From: Burkholderia sp. LMG 13014
GTDB taxonomy: Bacteria > Pseudomonadota > Gammaproteobacteria > Burkholderiales > Burkholderiaceae
Direction: 5' to 3'
Assembly: GCF_905232215.1 (NCBI RefSeq)
Contig: NZ_CAJNKE010000001.1
Location: 1 to 64,000, forward strand
Length of the DNA stretch: 64,000 nt
Position 1 is the first letter of the stretch. Each line of letters starts with the position of its first letter. This document shows, one piece after another, positions 55,223 to 64,000 of the stretch. The notes under the pieces were generated by a model, which worked only from the letters and a program-made list of their open reading frames with translations, was not told the DNA's origin and searched no databases. The translations under genes were made by a program, and so were the position numbers.

Positions 55223-56527
55223 ATGACGAGTGAGACGAAGTGGATGGCGATCGATGAGCAGAATCTCCAGTTCCGGGTGGCCCGGGAGACGTTTGTCAGC
55301 GAGCAGATTCTGTTCGACGAATACGAGAAGATCTTCGACACGTGCTGGCTCTATGTCGGGCACGTATCGGAGTTCAAAAAGCCCGGCGACTTCGTCACCC
55401 GTACGATCGCGCGTCGCAATCTGCTGGTGACCATGGGCACGGACAACAGCATCAACGCGTTCTTCAATACGTGCCCGCACCGTGGTGCGACGGTCTGTCG
55501 AGATCGTTCCGGCAACTCGAAGAACTTCCAGTGCTTCTACCACGGCTGGGTGTTTGGTTGCGACGGCAACCTGAAGAGCCAGCCGGGCAAGGAGCGATAT
55601 TGCGCTGACTTCATCGCGAGCGGCGCAGGCAACCTCGTTCCCGTGCCGAAGTTCGATATCTACGCCGGCTTCTGTTTTGTCAGTTTCAACGCGGACGTGG
55701 AACCGCTGCCCGACTATCTGGCGGGGGCGAAGGAATACCTCGACCTGGTGTCGAAGTATTCGGAGAGCGGCATGGCGATTTCCAGCGGCACGCAGGAGTA
55801 TGCGATTCGTGCGAACTGGAAGCTGCTGGTGGAAAACAGCGTGGACGGTTATCACGCCGTCAGTACGCATGCGACCTACCTCGACTATCTGAAGAACACC
55901 AACGGTAGCCTGTCGAGCACGAAGCTCGAAGGGACGAGTTATGACCTCGGCAACGGTCACGCGGTGCTCGAGTACACCGCGCCGTGGGGACGTCCGATTG
56001 CGTCGTGGGTGCCGCTGTGGGGTGAGGATGGCAAGAAGGAGATCGACGGAATTTACGCGCGCCTCGTCGAACTGCACGGCGAGGAAATGGCCGAGCGTAT
56101 GGCGCACAAGAACCGCAACCTGCTGATCTTCCCGAATCTCGTCATCAACGACATCATGGCGATCACGGTGCGGACGTTCTATCCGCAGGCGCCGAACTAC
56201 ATGCTGGTCAACGGCTGGTCACTCGCGCCCAACGAAGAATCCGACTGGGCGAAGAAATTCCGGCTCAGCAACTTCCTCGAGTTCCTCGGGCCGGGCGGGT
56301 TTGCCACGCCGGACGACGTCGAAGCGCTGGAGTCGTGCCAGAACGGATTCAACAACTATCGTCTCGTTCCGTGGAGCGATATCTCCAAGGGAATGGGCAA
56401 GGCGTCGCCCAACTACGACGACGAGTTGCAGATGCGCGCGTTCTGGACGCGCTGGAACCAGTACATCAGCGCTTCGTCCTCGTCGAAGCCGAATGCCGAT
56501 CAACGCTCGGCGCAAACCGCAGCTTGA
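55223..56527 (+). CDS. cmtAb: p-Cumate 2,3-dioxygenase, large (alpha) subunit
   Basis: A 434-residue ring-hydroxylating dioxygenase alpha subunit. The Rieske ligands are C84/H86 (CPHRGATVC) and C104/H107 (CFYHGW). The catalytic iron site shows N205, D208 (electron bridge), H211 and H216 in [13 protein letters not shown]. It adds both atoms of O2 to p-cumate, giving cis-2,3-dihydroxy-2,3-dihydro-p-cumate. The small subunit follows after 10 bases. The length and domain order are typical. Confidence 0.88.
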   Translation: MTSETKWMAIDEQNLQFRVARETFVSEQILFDEYEKIFDTCWLYVGHVSEFKKPGDFVTRTIARRNLLVTMGTDNSINAFFNTCPHRGATVCRDRSGNSKNFQCFYHGWVFGCDGNLKSQPGKERYCADFIASGAGNLVPVPKFDIYAGFCFVSFNADVEPLPDYLAGAKEYLDLVSKYSESGMAISSGTQEYAIRANWKLLVENSVDGYHAVSTHATYLDYLKNTNGSLSSTKLEGTSYDLGNGHAVLEYTAPWGRPIASWVPLWGEDGKKEIDGIYARLVELHGEEMAERMAHKNRNLLIFPNLVINDIMAITVRTFYPQAPNYMLVNGWSLAPNEESDWAKKFRLSNFLEFLGPGGFATPDDVEALESCQNGFNNYRLVPWSDISKGMGKASPNYDDELQMRAFWTRWNQYISASSSSKPNADQRSAQTAA

Positions 56528-56537
56528 GGATACGCAC

Positions 56538-57080
56538 ATGAATGCCATCACGATCGAAAAGGAACCGGTGCGTATCCCGTCGTCCCGCGACTTCGCGGAA
56601 TACGTGACGAGAGTCGAAGTCGAGGACCTGCTGTTTCACGAGGCAGAGCTGCTCGATACGTGGCAGCTCCACGACTGGTTGTCGCTGTTCACCGACGACG
56701 GCACCTACTATGTGCCGTCGACCGATCTGCCGCGCACTGCAAGTGCGGACGACAGCCTGTTCTACATCGCCGATGACCCGGTGCGGCTGCGCGAGCGAGT
56801 GATCCGGCTGATGAAGAAAACCGCACACTCCGAATATCCGCGATCGCGCACCCGGCATCTGGTCGGCAACGTCCGCATCCTCGACGCCGGTCCGGACGAG
56901 ATCAAGGTCGCGGCGGCTTTCGTGACCTACCGGATCAAGTTCGGCAGCAACGATGCGTATGTCGGGAGCACGCACTATCGCCTGCGGCGTGTCGACGGAC
57001 AGTTGCGGATCGCGGAAAAGCGCTGTTTCCTGGATCTCGAAGCGCTGCGCCCGCACGGGCGGGTGAGCATCATTCTCTGA
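56538..57080 (+). CDS. cmtAc: p-Cumate 2,3-dioxygenase, small (beta) subunit
   Basis: A 180-residue NTF2-like fold protein of the ring-hydroxylating dioxygenase beta family. It shows EDLLFHEAELLDTWQLHDWL, SLFTDDGTYYVPSTD, and a C-terminal LRIAEKRCFLDLEALR, the usual conserved end. It builds the alpha3beta3 core with CmtAb and has no cofactor. It is followed by the ring-cleavage gene after 12 bases. Confidence 0.87.
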   Translation: MNAITIEKEPVRIPSSRDFAEYVTRVEVEDLLFHEAELLDTWQLHDWLSLFTDDGTYYVPSTDLPRTASADDSLFYIADDPVRLRERVIRLMKKTAHSEYPRSRTRHLVGNVRILDAGPDEIKVAAAFVTYRIKFGSNDAYVGSTHYRLRRVDGQLRIAEKRCFLDLEALRPHGRVSIIL

Positions 57081-57092
57081 GCGAGGCCAATC

Positions 57093-58037
57093 ATGGATAT
57101 CACGCTTCCTTTCCGCTACAAGAAACTTGGCTACGCCGCGCTCAACGTCACCAACCTCGACCGCTCCATCGCGTTTTATACGGAGATCGTCGGCCTCGAG
57201 CTGATGCAACGGAGCGAGGGTGTCGCGTATCTGCGATGCGGCCGGGATCATCACAGCATGCTCCTGTGCGAGTCGCCGGAACATGGGCTCAAGCGGGTGG
57301 GTTTCGAACTGGAGCAGGAAAGCGACGTTCGGGCAGCGTTCGATCATTTCGAGCGGCTCGACATGGCACCGGCCTGGGTGCCGCAGGAAGAATCCCGGCA
57401 GATGAAGCAGGGACCGGGATTCCGGGTGCGGGAACGCCATAGCGGATTGCTGTTCGAGCTGTTCGTCGGCAACACGCATATGGGCAAGCCGTTCGTGCCG
57501 ACGGTCGCGAAAATCGCCCGCATCGGCCACGTGGTGATCGGCTCCGAAAACTTCGCGGCAAGCCGGGATTCGCTCGTGAGCGATTTCGGATTCCGGGTGT
57601 CGGATCTGATCGAGGATCGCATCGCGTTCATGCGCTGCCATCCGAATCCGTTTCATCACACGTTCGCGGTCGGGCCGGCGAGCAGCAATCATTTCCATCA
57701 CGTGAATTTCATGGTGACGGACATCGACGACATCGGCAAGGCGCTCTACCGGATCAAGAAGCACGACGTGAAGGTGGTGTTCGGCCCGGGCAGGCATCCG
57801 CCGTCCGACAGCATCTTCTTCTACTTCCTCGATCCGGACGGGATCACCGTGGAGTACAGCTTTGGCATGGAGGAATTCGCGGAACACGGCGCCCGGCCGC
57901 CGCGCTACATGGAGCCCGTACCCGAGTCGCTCGACGTGTGGGGCGCGGTGCCGGACGGCCAGTTCGGCCGCAGCGGTCCGATCGAGTGCGCAGGAGAAGA
58001 GGCGTCGGTGTCGAGGATTCAGAAGGTGATCGGTTGA
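57093..58037 (+). CDS. cmtC: 2,3-Dihydroxy-p-cumate extradiol dioxygenase
   Basis: A 314-residue two-domain vicinal-oxygen-chelate dioxygenase. The N-terminal repeat starts YKKLGYAALNVTNLDRSIAF. The catalytic C-terminal domain supplies the likely iron ligands H146 (IGHVVIG), H202 or H203 (NHFHHVNFM) and E254 (DPDGITVEYS). It opens the ring of 2,3-dihydroxy-p-cumate between carbons 3 and 4. It sits between the small oxygenase subunit gene and the dihydrodiol dehydrogenase gene. Confidence 0.86.
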   Translation: MDITLPFRYKKLGYAALNVTNLDRSIAFYTEIVGLELMQRSEGVAYLRCGRDHHSMLLCESPEHGLKRVGFELEQESDVRAAFDHFERLDMAPAWVPQEESRQMKQGPGFRVRERHSGLLFELFVGNTHMGKPFVPTVAKIARIGHVVIGSENFAASRDSLVSDFGFRVSDLIEDRIAFMRCHPNPFHHTFAVGPASSNHFHHVNFMVTDIDDIGKALYRIKKHDVKVVFGPGRHPPSDSIFFYFLDPDGITVEYSFGMEEFAEHGARPPRYMEPVPESLDVWGAVPDGQFGRSGPIECAGEEASVSRIQKVIG

Positions 58038-58042
58038 GCGTG

Positions 58043-58813
58043 ATGAAAAACAAACAGAACAGTCTGGATGAATATGTCGCGGTGGTCACCGGCGGCGCTC
58101 ACGGCATCGGGTTGGGCATTGCCGAGCGGTTGCTGCGACTGGGCGCGAAGGTCATGGTGTCGGATCTCGATCGCGAAGGGCTGGCGGCCAGTCGCGAACG
58201 CCTCGCGAAGTCGTACGGCAACGCGATTGCCGCGCACGCGGCGGATCTGTCCAGGGAGCGCGGCGTGCAATCGTTGCATCGCGCTGTCACGAAGCGCTTC
58301 GGGCCCGCGCAGATCCTCGTCAATTGTGCCGGCGGCGGTGTCATCCGCCCGTTCCTCGAGCACACGCCCGAGACGCTGAAGGCAACCATCGACAGGAACC
58401 TGTGGACGGCCATCTGGTGTAGCCGCGTGTTTCTGCCGGACATGGTCGCTGCGGCGTACGGCCGGATCGTCAACATCGGTGCCGATTCGGTTCGCAACGG
58501 CCTTCCCGATCACGCGGGATACAACGCGGCAAAGGGCGGCGTGCATGCATTGACGACGGGCCTGGCGCGCGAGTTCGCATTGAACGGCATCACCGTGAAC
58601 ACGGTGGCGCCTTGCGCGGTGAATACGGACGCGTGGGTGAAAGTGAAGCAGTCGAATCCGGACCTCGCGCAACGGTTCGTGGACGTGATTCCGATCGGCC
58701 GGGTGGGGGAGGTCGAGGAAGTGGCTTCGATGGTGGGTTATCTGGCGTTGCCGGAGGCGGCGTTCGTCACCGGTCAGGTAATCAGTGTCAACGGCGGCAG
58801 CGCGATGTTGTGA
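58043..58813 (+). CDS. cmtB: 2,3-Dihydroxy-2,3-dihydro-p-cumate dehydrogenase (SDR)
   Basis: A 256-residue SDR. The cofactor motif is TGGAHGIGLGIAERLLR, and the chain continues with VNCAGGGVIRPF. A serine-like position is in NIGADSVRNG and the YxxxK motif is YNAAKGG. It re-aromatises the dihydrodiol to 2,3-dihydroxy-p-cumate with NAD. It begins five bases after cmtC. The first codons after ATG contain a degenerate CymR-type operator (58048-58069), an unusual place for a regulatory site. Confidence 0.83.
   Translation: MKNKQNSLDEYVAVVTGGAHGIGLGIAERLLRLGAKVMVSDLDREGLAASRERLAKSYGNAIAAHAADLSRERGVQSLHRAVTKRFGPAQILVNCAGGGVIRPFLEHTPETLKATIDRNLWTAIWCSRVFLPDMVAAAYGRIVNIGADSVRNGLPDHAGYNAAKGGVHALTTGLAREFALNGITVNTVAPCAVNTDAWVKVKQSNPDLAQRFVDVIPIGRVGEVEEVASMVGYLALPEAAFVTGQVISVNGGSAML
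58048..58069 (+). promoter_or_regulatory. Degenerate CymR-type operator inside the cmtB start
   Basis: Arms AAACAAAC and GTCTGGAT with six bases between them match the cmt operator arms at seven and six of eight positions. Because it lies within coding sequence it may be fortuitous, or it may act as an internal roadblock site. Confidence 0.35.
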
Positions 58814-58821
58814 GGATCGGA

Positions 58822-59160
58822 ATGAACACGACAACTGAAATGGTCGAACTCTGTGCGTCAGACGAAGTGGCTGACGGTGAAATCCGCCGCGGCACGCTGC
58901 CGTCCGGGCATGCCGTAGCGATCTATCACGTCAACGGAGCGTTCTACGTGACCGACGACATCTGCTCGCATGGGGATGCGTCATTGTCCGAAGACGGGTC
59001 GCTCGACGGATATGAAGTCGAATGCAGCTGGCACTTCGGCCGGTTCGACGTTCGTAGCGGCGCGCCGTGCGCGATGCCGTGCGAGCACGCGATCCGTAGC
59101 TGGCCCGTGAAGATCGATGGCGGTCGGGTTTTCGTCGACGCCGGAGCACACGCGTTATGA
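58822..59160 (+). CDS. cmtAd: p-Cumate 2,3-dioxygenase, Rieske ferredoxin
   Basis: A 112-residue Rieske [2Fe-2S] ferredoxin. Cluster ligands are C48/H50 in CSHGDASL and C68/H71 in CSWHFGRFD. It shuttles electrons from CmtAa to CmtAb. It starts eight bases after cmtB and overlaps the start of cmtD by four bases (ATGA). Confidence 0.88.
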   Translation: MNTTTEMVELCASDEVADGEIRRGTLPSGHAVAIYHVNGAFYVTDDICSHGDASLSEDGSLDGYEVECSWHFGRFDVRSGAPCAMPCEHAIRSWPVKIDGGRVFVDAGAHAL

Positions 59161-59891
59161 GCGGCGTCGATCTCTCCGTCCTCCAGCGCCGGGTACGCGT
59201 GGCGGCAAGAGCGCTCGCGCGCCACGGCCTCGTACAGGCGTGGGGGCACTGCAGCGCACGGATCGACGACACGTCCTTTCTCGTTTGCGCGTCGCGACCG
59301 ATGGGATGCATCGGCCAGCACGAACCCGGCACCATCGTCCGGATCGATGCGCCGCTGCCGCCGGGCGTGCTCGGGGAGGTGCGTATCCATCAGCAGATCT
59401 ACCGGATGCGCGAGGACGTCGGCGGCGTGTGTCGTGTGATGCCGCCCAATGTGGTCGCGCTGTCGACGCTGCGCATCGTGCCCAGCCCCCGGCACGGGGT
59501 TGGGGCGTTCAATGCGGCCTGCAGGTTCTGGGATGACCCTCGGCTGCTGCGTGACGATGCGCTGGCCGCGCAACTGGCAGCGCATCTGGGCGATGCCCCG
59601 TCTCTGGTCATGCGGGCGAACGGCGCCATCGCCGTCGGGCCGAACATCGAACTGGCCGCCGGCTTCGCGTGGTGCCTGGAGGAGGCGGCGCGCGTCGAGA
59701 CGCTCGTGCGCGCCATGGCGGGCGCGCAAGGCGCGGAGTCGGCGTGCCTGACCCGCGATGAGGTTGCTTCGCGTCAGGTCAGCTCGGGCGCGGTGTTCGA
59801 GCGGTTGTGGGAATACCTGACGACAGGCGATCCTGAGGCCATCGCACCGGAAGCCGCGTTTCCGTCACCCGCCTGGGGGAGCGTGTCATGA
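59157..59891 (+). CDS. cmtD: Ring-cleavage-product decarboxylase (class II aldolase family)
   Basis: A 244-residue member of the class II aldolase/adducin family. The N-terminal ARALARHGLVQAWGHCSARI is the family signature, followed by HQQIYRMREDVGGVCRV and MRANGAIAVGPNIELA. In the p-cumate pathway CmtD removes the ring carboxyl from the extradiol cleavage product, giving the 2-hydroxy-6-oxo dienoate used by CmtE. The usual HxH zinc motif is not obvious in the middle of the protein, so metal binding should be checked. It is translationally coupled to cmtAd. Confidence 0.8.
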   Translation: MSGVDLSVLQRRVRVAARALARHGLVQAWGHCSARIDDTSFLVCASRPMGCIGQHEPGTIVRIDAPLPPGVLGEVRIHQQIYRMREDVGGVCRVMPPNVVALSTLRIVPSPRHGVGAFNAACRFWDDPRLLRDDALAAQLAAHLGDAPSLVMRANGAIAVGPNIELAAGFAWCLEEAARVETLVRAMAGAQGAESACLTRDEVASRQVSSGAVFERLWEYLTTGDPEAIAPEAAFPSPAWGSVS

Positions 59892-60008
59892 AGTCCGGAT
59901 ATGGCGGGTCGATGGCGCCGACGATGCGTCCGCACGGTGTCGGCGCTTGCCGCGAGGTCGTCGTGTGGGGTAGTGTAATGCCGGTTTCAGCCGACTCAAC
60001 ACGTTACG

Positions 60009-60638
60009 ATGACAAAGAAAGTGCCAGAACGACGTCGCAGCCAGGCAGAGCGACGCGAGGAGATGCGTGCGCGGATACTGGAGGCGGCGGTCAGCGAGCT
60101 GACGAGCAAAGGCTATGCGGGATTCCGGGTCGAACAGGTCGCCGCGACGGCCAACGTGTCGCGCGGGGCGCAGTCGCATCATTTCCCGACCAAGGAGGCG
60201 CTGGTTCTTGCTGCGCTGCAAAAGCTCTACGAGGCATCGACCGAAGCCAGCATGAAGCTGATCGACGGTCTGAAGCCGGAGGACGACCTTCTCGACGCGC
60301 TGATGCAGGATTCCGCCAAGTTTTATCTTGGGCCGAATTTCATCATCTCGATGTCGCTGCTGAATCTCGGCGATCACGAACCGGAGTTGCGGCAAAAGGT
60401 CCGCACGATCTCGCGCAAGCACCGGCTTCCGATCGAGAAGGCGTGGCTGGACGCGTTGTTGCGCTCCGGGCTGGCGGAAGAGCCGGCGCGAACCGTCCTG
60501 AACATCACGCAGAGTATCTATCGCGGGATGGTCATGCGGCGCTTTCTGCGCAACGATCCGGAATATACGCGCTTCACGACCGAGCAGTGGTCGAAGATCG
60601 CGCGTGCCTACATGAGCGCGAGCCTGCCGCCGCAGTAA
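60009..60638 (+). CDS. cymR: CymR-like TetR-family repressor of cym and cmt
   Basis: A 209-residue TetR protein. The segments RRSQAERREEM, SKGYAGFRVEQV and NVSRGAQSHHFPTKEALVL correspond closely to the known CymR DNA-binding domain, which has RTQAER, KGYAGFR and VSRGAQSHHFPTK. CymR represses cym and cmt promoters and is released by p-cumate. Operators matching its site lie before cymB and cmtAa and before the hydrolase at 38609. It is encoded inside the cmt gene string, after cmtD, and is followed by a strong terminator. No operator is seen in front of the gene itself. Confidence 0.86.
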   Translation: MTKKVPERRRSQAERREEMRARILEAAVSELTSKGYAGFRVEQVAATANVSRGAQSHHFPTKEALVLAALQKLYEASTEASMKLIDGLKPEDDLLDALMQDSAKFYLGPNFIISMSLLNLGDHEPELRQKVRTISRKHRLPIEKAWLDALLRSGLAEEPARTVLNITQSIYRGMVMRRFLRNDPEYTRFTTEQWSKIARAYMSASLPPQ

Positions 60639-60687
60639 CGCGCACCGGCCGGCGCACGGCCCTTTCACACCCTCATTTCGTCTTCCA

Positions 60688-60722
60688 ACGCCACCCCTGC
60701 GGATCCCGCAGGGGTGGCGTTG
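60688..60722 (+). terminator. Strong hairpin terminator between cymR and cmtE
   Basis: A perfect 15-bp stem (AACGCCACCCCTGCG with CGCAGGGGTGGCGTT) closes a 5-base loop and is followed by a T-rich stretch. It ends only 30 bases before the cmtE start codon, so the downstream genes need readthrough or a promoter within or before the hairpin. Confidence 0.82.
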
Positions 60723-60752
60723 TCGTTTCTGCTTCTTTTCGAGGAAAAACCC

Positions 60753-61619
60753 ATGAGTCTCTGGCTTGACATGCTCGGCGCGGAAATCCGCTACGTCGAC
60801 ACGCAGCACTTCGGTACGATCCGTATCGCCGAGGCCGGGAAAGGCAATCCCGAAACGCTCATCCTGCAGCATGGCATCAACGGCCATCTGGAGGCCTATG
60901 CGAAGAATATCGTGCCGTTATCGACGGACTTTCACGTAGTCGCGTTCGACTATGTGGGCCAGGGACTGTCCAGCAAGCCGGTTCGGGAATACAACCCGGT
61001 CATGCTTGCGGAGCAGCTTGGCGAATTGATGGATGCGCTCGGTATCGACAAGGCTCACCTCTCGGGTGAGTCGCTCGGGGGCTGGGTGTCCGGACACTTC
61101 GCCGCGGCGAATCCGCATCGCGTGCGACGCCTCATGCTGAATACGGCGGGCGGTATCCCGATCGTGACTCAGAAGGGCAAGCAGGATCTGGAGACCTTCA
61201 TCGGGCTGAACAAGCGCAACATCGATAGCACGCCCACCTACGAATCGGTGCAGGCCCGCATGCACTGGCTGATGCATCCGGACAACCGTCACCTGGTGGA
61301 CGACGAACTGGTCGATCTGCGCCTGCGCATCTACCTGCGCCCGGAAAGCCGCGCGGTGCTGCCGTTGCTCAACGAAATTCTCGCGCACCACGACGACTAT
61401 CTGATTCCGCTGGAGAAGCTGCCCGAGGGGACGCTGTTCCTGTGGACGCACGACAACCCCATCCACGATACCGAATCGGTGAAAGCCGCACAGGCGAAGG
61501 TGCCGGGCAGCATTCTCTATTTCATGAAGGGGAATTCGGCCCACTGGCCCCAGTACGAAGCGATCGACGAGTTCAACGACGTCGCGGTGAAGTTTTTCAA
61601 GACCGGCGCGGTCGAGTGA
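60753..61619 (+). CDS. cmtE: HOMODA-type meta-cleavage hydrolase
   Basis: A 288-residue alpha/beta-hydrolase. The nucleophile serine S107 is in [10 protein letters not shown], the oxyanion region is [13 protein letters not shown], the aspartate is in [11 protein letters not shown] and the histidine in [10 protein letters not shown]. These are the marks of C-C bond hydrolases of meta-cleavage pathways. It splits 2-hydroxy-6-oxo-7-methylocta-2,4-dienoate into isobutyrate and 2-hydroxypenta-2,4-dienoate. ATG 60753 has GAGGA before it; earlier in-frame sequence would lie inside the terminator hairpin. Confidence 0.85.
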   Translation: MSLWLDMLGAEIRYVDTQHFGTIRIAEAGKGNPETLILQHGINGHLEAYAKNIVPLSTDFHVVAFDYVGQGLSSKPVREYNPVMLAEQLGELMDALGIDKAHLSGESLGGWVSGHFAAANPHRVRRLMLNTAGGIPIVTQKGKQDLETFIGLNKRNIDSTPTYESVQARMHWLMHPDNRHLVDDELVDLRLRIYLRPESRAVLPLLNEILAHHDDYLIPLEKLPEGTLFLWTHDNPIHDTESVKAAQAKVPGSILYFMKGNSAHWPQYEAIDEFNDVAVKFFKTGAVE

Positions 61620-61629
61620 GAGCCCCGAC

Positions 61630-62418
61630 ATGACTCTGGAAAACGATATTGCCGAGCTGCTGTGGGACGCGCAGCAACGCAACACACCCTGTGCGCCCGT
61701 GAGGGAGCGCTTCGAAGGGCGGGACGAAAACGCTCAGGCGGCGCTGGCCTATGCGGTACAGCAGATCAACATCCAGCGCCAGGTGCGCAGCGGCAGGCGG
61801 ATCGTCGGCAGGAAGATCGGTCTGACGTCGCCGGCCGTTCAGCAGCAGCTCGGCGTCGACCGTCCGGATTTCGGCACGTTGCTCGACGACATGGCCATCG
61901 TGGACGGTGAGCCGATCGACCCGAATCGCTTGTTGCAGCCGAAGGCCGAGGCCGAGATTGCGCTGGTGCTCGAGAAGGATCTCACCCATGAACGGCACAC
62001 CGTGGCCGACCTGATCGGCGCAACAGCCTATGCGCTGGCCGCGATCGAAGTGGTGGCCAGCCGCATCGCGGGCTGGAATATCCGTTTCGTGGACACCGTC
62101 GCGGACAACGCGTCGTCCGGTCTGTTCGTGCTCGGCACGCAGCCGGTTCCGCTGGCGAGGCTCGATCTGGCCGGCGCGACGATGCGCATGACCGACGGCG
62201 AAGAAACGGTATCGCAAGGTGCGGGAGCCGCGTGCCTCAGCAATCCGCTGAATGCCGCCCGCTGGCTTGCGGACACGCTCGTCGAGGTCGGCACGCCGAT
62301 GCGCGCCGGCGACGTGATTCTTACGGGTGCGCTCGGGCCGATGGTGGCGGTGAAGGCCGGCCATACCTATACGGCGCACATCGACGGCTTTGCGCCGGTA
62401 CGGGCGATTTTCTCCTGA
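61630..62418 (+). CDS. cmtF: 2-Hydroxypenta-2,4-dienoate hydratase
   Basis: A 262-residue hydratase of the MhpD/XylJ family. It carries [20 protein letters not shown], then [16 protein letters not shown] with the metal-binding glutamates, and [12 protein letters not shown] near the end. It adds water to 2-hydroxypenta-2,4-dienoate, giving 4-hydroxy-2-oxovalerate for the aldolase. It is 10 bases after cmtE and 13 before the acetaldehyde dehydrogenase. Confidence 0.87.
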   Translation: MTLENDIAELLWDAQQRNTPCAPVRERFEGRDENAQAALAYAVQQINIQRQVRSGRRIVGRKIGLTSPAVQQQLGVDRPDFGTLLDDMAIVDGEPIDPNRLLQPKAEAEIALVLEKDLTHERHTVADLIGATAYALAAIEVVASRIAGWNIRFVDTVADNASSGLFVLGTQPVPLARLDLAGATMRMTDGEETVSQGAGAACLSNPLNAARWLADTLVEVGTPMRAGDVILTGALGPMVAVKAGHTYTAHIDGFAPVRAIFS

Positions 62419-62431
62419 TGAGGTACTTCCC

Positions 62432-63376
62432 ATGAATTCGATTGACGAAAAACAGGCAGTCGCCATCATCGGATCCGGAAACATCGGCACCGACCTGATG
62501 GTCAAGATCCTTCGCTACGGCAAGCACTTGAAGATGGGGGCATTCGTCGGCATCGATCCCGAGTCGGATGGCCTGAAGCGGGCCGAGCGTATGGGCGTGC
62601 CGATCGTGACGACGGGGATCGACGGGTTGCTCGCCCACCCCGATTTCGGATCCATGCGCTACGTATTCGACGCCACGAGCGCCGGTGCGCACGCGATGCA
62701 TGAACGGCTGCTGCGCCCGCACGGCGTGCGCGTGATCGACCTGACGCCGGCGGCGATCGGTCCTTTCGTGGTTCCGGCCGTGAACATCGACCAACATCTG
62801 GATGCGCCGAACGTGAACATGGTGACATGCGGCGGGCAAGCGACGATTCCGATGGTCGCAGCGGTTTCCCGCGTTGCGCCGGTCGAGTACGCCGAGATCG
62901 TCGCGTCGATTTCGAGTCGCTCTGCCGGCCCGGGTACGCGAGCCAATATCGACGAGTTCACCGAGACCACGTCGAGCGCAATCGTGCAAGTCGGCGGCGC
63001 GCAGGCCGGCAAGGCGATCATCGTCCTCAACCCGGCGGAGCCGCCGCTGATCATGCGCGACACGGTGTACTGCCTGGTTTCAGGCGATGCCGACCAGGCA
63101 GCGATCGTCGAATCGGTCGAGCAGATGGTGGCTTCGGTTCGTTCGTATGTCCCGGGGTATCGGCTCAAGCAGGTCGTGCAGTTCGACGCGTTCAATGGAC
63201 GCATGCCGCAGGAACCGGCCGCCCCGCGGGCGCCGCGCATGAAGGTGTCGATTTTCCTGGAAGTCGAGGGCGCGGGGCACTATCTGCCAAGCTACGCCGG
63301 GAACCTGGACATCATGACCAGCGCGGCGCTTGCCACGGCGGAACGCATGGCGGCGCGTCAGTCGGTCATGGCTTAA
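62432..63376 (+). CDS. cmtH: Acetaldehyde dehydrogenase (acylating)
   Basis: A 314-residue enzyme of the MhpF/DmpF family. The NAD-binding start is [17 protein letters not shown], the catalytic cysteine C133 lies in [10 protein letters not shown], and the conserved [16 protein letters not shown] segment follows. It converts acetaldehyde to acetyl-CoA and forms a channelling complex with the aldolase encoded next. Gene order hydratase, dehydrogenase, aldolase is standard for meta pathways. Confidence 0.9.
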   Translation: MNSIDEKQAVAIIGSGNIGTDLMVKILRYGKHLKMGAFVGIDPESDGLKRAERMGVPIVTTGIDGLLAHPDFGSMRYVFDATSAGAHAMHERLLRPHGVRVIDLTPAAIGPFVVPAVNIDQHLDAPNVNMVTCGGQATIPMVAAVSRVAPVEYAEIVASISSRSAGPGTRANIDEFTETTSSAIVQVGGAQAGKAIIVLNPAEPPLIMRDTVYCLVSGDADQAAIVESVEQMVASVRSYVPGYRLKQVVQFDAFNGRMPQEPAAPRAPRMKVSIFLEVEGAGHYLPSYAGNLDIMTSAALATAERMAARQSVMA

Positions 63377-63390
63377 GGGGGCAATAGATC

Positions 63391-64000
63391 ATGTACGACA
63401 AGAGCAAGAAGATCTACGTTTCGGATGTCACGCTGCGTGACGGGATGCATGCCATTCGACATCAGTACAGCGTGGCGGATGCCCGGCGTATCGCTCGGGC
63501 GCTGGACAAAGCCGGCGTAGACAGCATCGAAGTGGCGCATGGCGATGGTCTGCGAGGATCCTCGTTCAACTACGGTTTTGGCGCACATACGGATCTCGAA
63601 TGGATTGCGGCGGTGGCTGAAGTGGTCGAGCAGGCGAAGATCGCCACGCTCCTCCTGCCGGGTATCGGCACGATTCACGACCTGAAGGCTGCCTATGACG
63701 CGGGGGCACGCGTCGTGCGCGTCGCGACGCACTGCACCGAAGCCGACATCTCGAAGCAGCATATCGACTTTGCGCGCTCGCTGGGCATGGACACGGTCGG
63801 CTTCCTGATGATGAGCCACATGACGACGCCGGAGAACCTGGCGGTCGAGGCGAAGAAGATGGAAAGCTACGGTGCGACTTGCATCTACGTCGTCGATTCG
63901 GGTGGCGCGATGACGATGGGCGATATCCGCGACCGCTTCCACGCGTTGAAGGCGGTGCTCGATCCGGCCACGCAGACCGGTATCCACGCGCACCACAATT
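63391..64000 (+). CDS. cmtG: 4-Hydroxy-2-oxovalerate aldolase, 3' end outside window
   Basis: The first 203 codons of the MhpE/DmpG-type aldolase. They contain [17 protein letters not shown] with the catalytic Arg-Asp-His set (R16, D17, H20), [13 protein letters not shown], and a metal-binding region beginning HAHHN at the window edge. It cleaves 4-hydroxy-2-oxovalerate into pyruvate and acetaldehyde, which CmtH takes over. The gene runs out of the window on the right; the family length is about 340 residues. Confidence 0.9.
   Translation, partial: MYDKSKKIYVSDVTLRDGMHAIRHQYSVADARRIARALDKAGVDSIEVAHGDGLRGSSFNYGFGAHTDLEWIAAVAEVVEQAKIATLLLPGIGTIHDLKAAYDAGARVVRVATHCTEADISKQHIDFARSLGMDTVGFLMMSHMTTPENLAVEAKKMESYGATCIYVVDSGGAMTMGDIRDRFHALKAVLDPATQTGIHAHHN

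Noticed and set aside
59892-60008. CymR autoregulatory operator upstream of cymR
   Set aside because: I looked for AAACAGAC/GTCTGTTT-like arms in this stretch and found none.
1-64000. tRNA genes, CRISPR arrays, intact insertion sequences and prophage genes
   Set aside because: None was recognised by eye. A covariance-model scan for RNAs and an insertion-sequence search would be needed to exclude small ones.

Overview
The window reads as accessory chromosome of a high-GC betaproteobacterium, most probably Burkholderia (cepacia-complex type). Codon use is strongly G/C-ending. The gene families fit as well: an acidic second RpoD, an RND pump with a NodT-type lipoprotein, Lrp/AsnC regulators, Rhs remnants and a p-cymene/p-cumate pathway. 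No rRNA, tRNA, CRISPR array or intact transposase was seen.

Positions 1-2750 are a scarred border. An msrB 3' part is followed by a DipZ stub that runs into an oppositely oriented signal-peptide stub. Next come a decayed Rhs tip, an AT-richer NTF2-fold immunity gene and one hypothetical gene. Positions 2781-11786 hold a compact amino-acid cluster flanked by two AsnC-type regulators: homoserine dehydrogenase, aldehyde dehydrogenase, a four-gene polar amino-acid ABC importer, a PLP Cys/Met-type enzyme and a homocysteine S-methyltransferase. I read it as uptake and catabolism of a methionine- or homoserine-related compound. Positions 12005-15279 contain a frameshifted small gene, an rpoD paralogue that probably starts at TTG 12797, and two colliding gene fragments. 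Positions 15321-23278 hold an SDR-RND-adaptor operon, its TetR regulator with two 24-bp operator-like palindromes, and an outer-membrane channel gene broken by a 10-bp tandem duplication.

Positions 23905-32344 look like a signalling block: PAS hybrid kinase, response-regulator adenylate cyclase, a large cyclase-AAA-TPR protein, a patatin phospholipase and an HD-type hydrolase. Positions 32463-36789 are again scarred: MFS and aldehyde dehydrogenase fragments, an orphan amino-acid binding protein, a GAD-like (DUF1851-type) gene and an unknown gene.

From 36790 to the right edge lies a monoterpene/aromatic catabolic island. cymB, C, Aa, Ab and D convert and import p-cymene, giving p-cumate. cmtAa-Ab-Ac-C-B-Ad-D and E-F-H-G convert p-cumate to isobutyrate, pyruvate and acetyl-CoA. 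A TetR protein resembling CymR sits inside, and operator-like sequences of the form AAACAGAC-N6-GTCTGTTT lie in front of cymB, in front of cmtAa and in front of a dienelactone-hydrolase-like gene. Two insertions are not part of the cym/cmt pathway as I know it. One is a styrene-oxide-isomerase-like membrane protein between cymAa and cymAb, with the known heme/active-site residues in place. The other is a five-gene module between cymD and cmtAa: two phytoene-desaturase-type flavoproteins, an unknown membrane protein and two heme-copper-oxidase subunit III/IV-like proteins. These two insertions are the best candidates for an undescribed system, perhaps feeding other monoterpenes or vinyl/isopropenyl aromatics into the pathway.
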